Shown: in pieces, positions 62,952 to 64,000 of the stretch
How positions within the stretch are numbered: position 1 is the stretch's first letter
Layout: each line of letters opens with the position of its first letter
DNA from: Allobacillus saliphilus
GTDB lineage: Bacteria; Bacillota; Bacilli; Bacillales; Alkalibacillaceae
Direction of reading: 5' to 3'
Assembly: GCF_018138385.1 (NCBI RefSeq)
Contig: NZ_JAGSIE010000007.1
Span: 1-64,000, forward strand
DNA: 64,000 nt
Made by a program: the position numbers and the translations under genes
The notes under the pieces: model-generated
Told to the model about the DNA's origin: nothing
Seen by the model: only the letters and a program-made list of their open reading frames with translations
Database searches by the model: none

Positions 62952-62998
62952 ACCCGAATGATGCAACTAAATGCACATTCGGGTCTTAGTTATTTTTT
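62952..62998. terminator. Bidirectional terminator gerC / murG-like gene
   Basis: ACCCGAATG (62952-62960) pairs with CATTCGGGT (62976-62984), extended by TGCA/TGCA after a bulge; plus strand continues CTTAGTTATTTTTT, minus strand TTCTATTTTTA. Confidence 0.82.
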
Positions 62999-64000
62999 CA
63001 TCGTTTCTTTAATTAATTGAATAACTTCATCTTTTGTTTTTCTCGGTTCATATTTTGCCATATAGTCTTTATAACGGAACCGCTCATTATATAACTCATT
63101 CACATGATCGACTAGTCGGTCTCCGTCAAGTTCTTCCTCTTGTAACACCGAAGCGAATCCTTGTTTTTCAAAGGACTCTGCGTTTAGTAGTTGATCTCCA
63201 CGGCTTGCTTGTAAAGATAACGGAATCAATAGCATTGGCTTACGCAAAGCTAAAAACTCAAAAATGGAGTTAGCACCAGCTCTAGAAATGACAATATCGC
63301 TAATTGCCAGCAAGTCCTTTAATTCATCTGTGACATATTCATATTGAACGTAGCTTTCTTGTTGGATAGACGAATCAATATTCCCTTTGCCGCATAAGTG
63401 GATTATCTGAAATTTTTCAGTTAGCGTTTGCAGTTTATTTCTAATTGCTTCATTCATTTTGACAGATCCAACACTTCCGCCCATCACTAAGAGAACAGGT
63501 TTCTTCTGTGTAAATCCAGTAAATGAATATGCCTGCTCACGATTGCCTTGAAATAGTTCTTCACGAATAATTGCGCCGACATACTTCGCCTTCTCTTCCG
63601 GTAAATACTTCACCGTTTCCGGGAAGTTCGTCAAAATATACCGTGCAAACTTTGAAGCGACTTTATTCGCTAGACCTGGTGTAATATCTGATTCATGGAT
63701 TATGGCCGGTACGTTTTTAAATTTCGATGCGATGACAACGGGTACTGATACAAACCCACCTTTGGAAAAGACGATCGAAGGCTTTATTTTTTTTATTAAC
63801 CGATTGGATTGATAGACGCCTTTCATCACTTTAAATGGGTCTTTTATATTTTCTTTTGACAAATATCTCCGAAGCTTTCCAGTTGAAATTGCGTGATAAG
63901 TCACCCCAGATAATCCTTCGATTAGCTCACGTTCAATACCTTCATAAGAACCGACATAATGAACATCATATCCCTCTTCCACAAACTCGGGAATTAGTGC
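62990..64000 (-). CDS. MurG-type glycosyltransferase (5' end cut by window)
   Basis: The coding frame runs open to the right edge (upstream residues ALIPEFVEEGYDV are readable), so about 336 residues are visible and the N-terminal glycine-rich loop is missing. Motifs: VFSKGGFVSVPVVIAS, IIHESDITPGLANK, LLVMGGSVGS, and the UDP-GlcNAc site SRAGANSIFEFLALRKPMLLIPL. MurG adds GlcNAc to lipid I to form lipid II at the cytosolic face of the membrane. It is not in a division-wall cluster, so it may be a second, accessory murG copy, as some Bacilli have. Confidence 0.88.
   Translation of the reverse strand, partial: ALIPEFVEEGYDVHYVGSYEGIERELIEGLSGVTYHAISTGKLRRYLSKENIKDPFKVMKGVYQSNRLIKKIKPSIVFSKGGFVSVPVVIASKFKNVPAIIHESDITPGLANKVASKFARYILTNFPETVKYLPEEKAKYVGAIIREELFQGNREQAYSFTGFTQKKPVLLVMGGSVGSVKMNEAIRNKLQTLTEKFQIIHLCGKGNIDSSIQQESYVQYEYVTDELKDLLAISDIVISRAGANSIFEFLALRKPMLLIPLSLQASRGDQLLNAESFEKQGFASVLQEEELDGDRLVDHVNELYNERFRYKDYMAKYEPRKTKDEVIQLIKETMKK

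Overview
The window looks like chromosomal DNA of a low-GC, endospore-forming Firmicute of the Bacillaceae. Evidence: an alpha/beta small acid-soluble spore protein, a GerA/GerB/GerC germinant receptor, a YjcZ-type spore coat peptide, a YhcN-type spore lipoprotein, SigI/RsgI, Hpr (ScoC), EcsAB, and the coproporphyrin-type heme genes hemEHY. From memory, much of the gene order follows the yha-yhe-yhf part of the Bacillus subtilis chromosome, with blocks reordered and local insertions. An OpuA glycine betaine transporter and many acidic proteins would suit a moderately halophilic or halotolerant species; that is inference. I saw no rRNA, tRNA, CRISPR array, insertion sequence or prophage.

Layout. 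0.1-8.8 kb: lipoate ligase, a metallo-beta-lactamase-fold protein and the tiny zinc protein YhfH; then hemE-hemH-hemY (minus strand), class A penicillin-binding protein PbpF, and divergent heme monooxygenase HmoB. 8.9-11.9 kb: a LiaFSR-type envelope-stress operon ending in two small membrane-protein genes. 12-20 kb: ferritin-like protein, a 21-bp tandem repeat array, YhaA amidohydrolase, YitT, an atypical Nramp-family transporter, EcsBA, Hit and YhaH. 20-24 kb: opuA operon divergent from a GbsR-type repressor gene, with a perfect 18-bp palindrome between them. 24-30.5 kb: Hpr, small membrane proteins, YjcZ, PrsA, and a MoxR-DUF58-DUF4129 operon. 30.6-38.4 kb: YhaM, a second GbsR-like regulator, YhaN, YhaO, YhzD, YheA and YheB. 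38.6-48.6 kb: an acidic unknown protein, SASP, fumarase, a second 21-bp repeat array, a VanY-type carboxypeptidase, an IDEAL protein, WrbA, AzlCD, a cobalamin-binding-like protein, a chemotaxis receptor, a short divergent SpoVR-like protein and a YhcN lipoprotein. 48.7-58.6 kb: an ABC-2 type exporter, SigI/RsgI with a His/Asp-rich repeat tail, a trypsin-like protease, and the BmrC/BmrD-type heterodimeric ABC exporter. 58.6-64 kb: a promoter, 27-codon leader ORF and terminator upstream of bmrCD, the gerABC operon, and a MurG homologue cut by the right edge.

The strongest leads are: (i) the leader ORF and terminator upstream of bmrCD, which look like a translation-coupled attenuator; (ii) the shortened SpoVR-like protein without the usual His; (iii) the perfect palindrome in the opuA-gbsR intergenic region and the second GbsR paralogue inside the yhaMNO cluster; (iv) two unrelated 21-bp tandem repeat arrays, open in several frames on both strands; (v) the repeat tail of RsgI; and (vi) an Nramp-family transporter lacking canonical metal ligands. 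Many starts were chosen from Shine-Dalgarno spacing; several are TTG or GTG and shorter than the longest open frame. Coordinates given for terminators include the hairpin and usually the T-tract.
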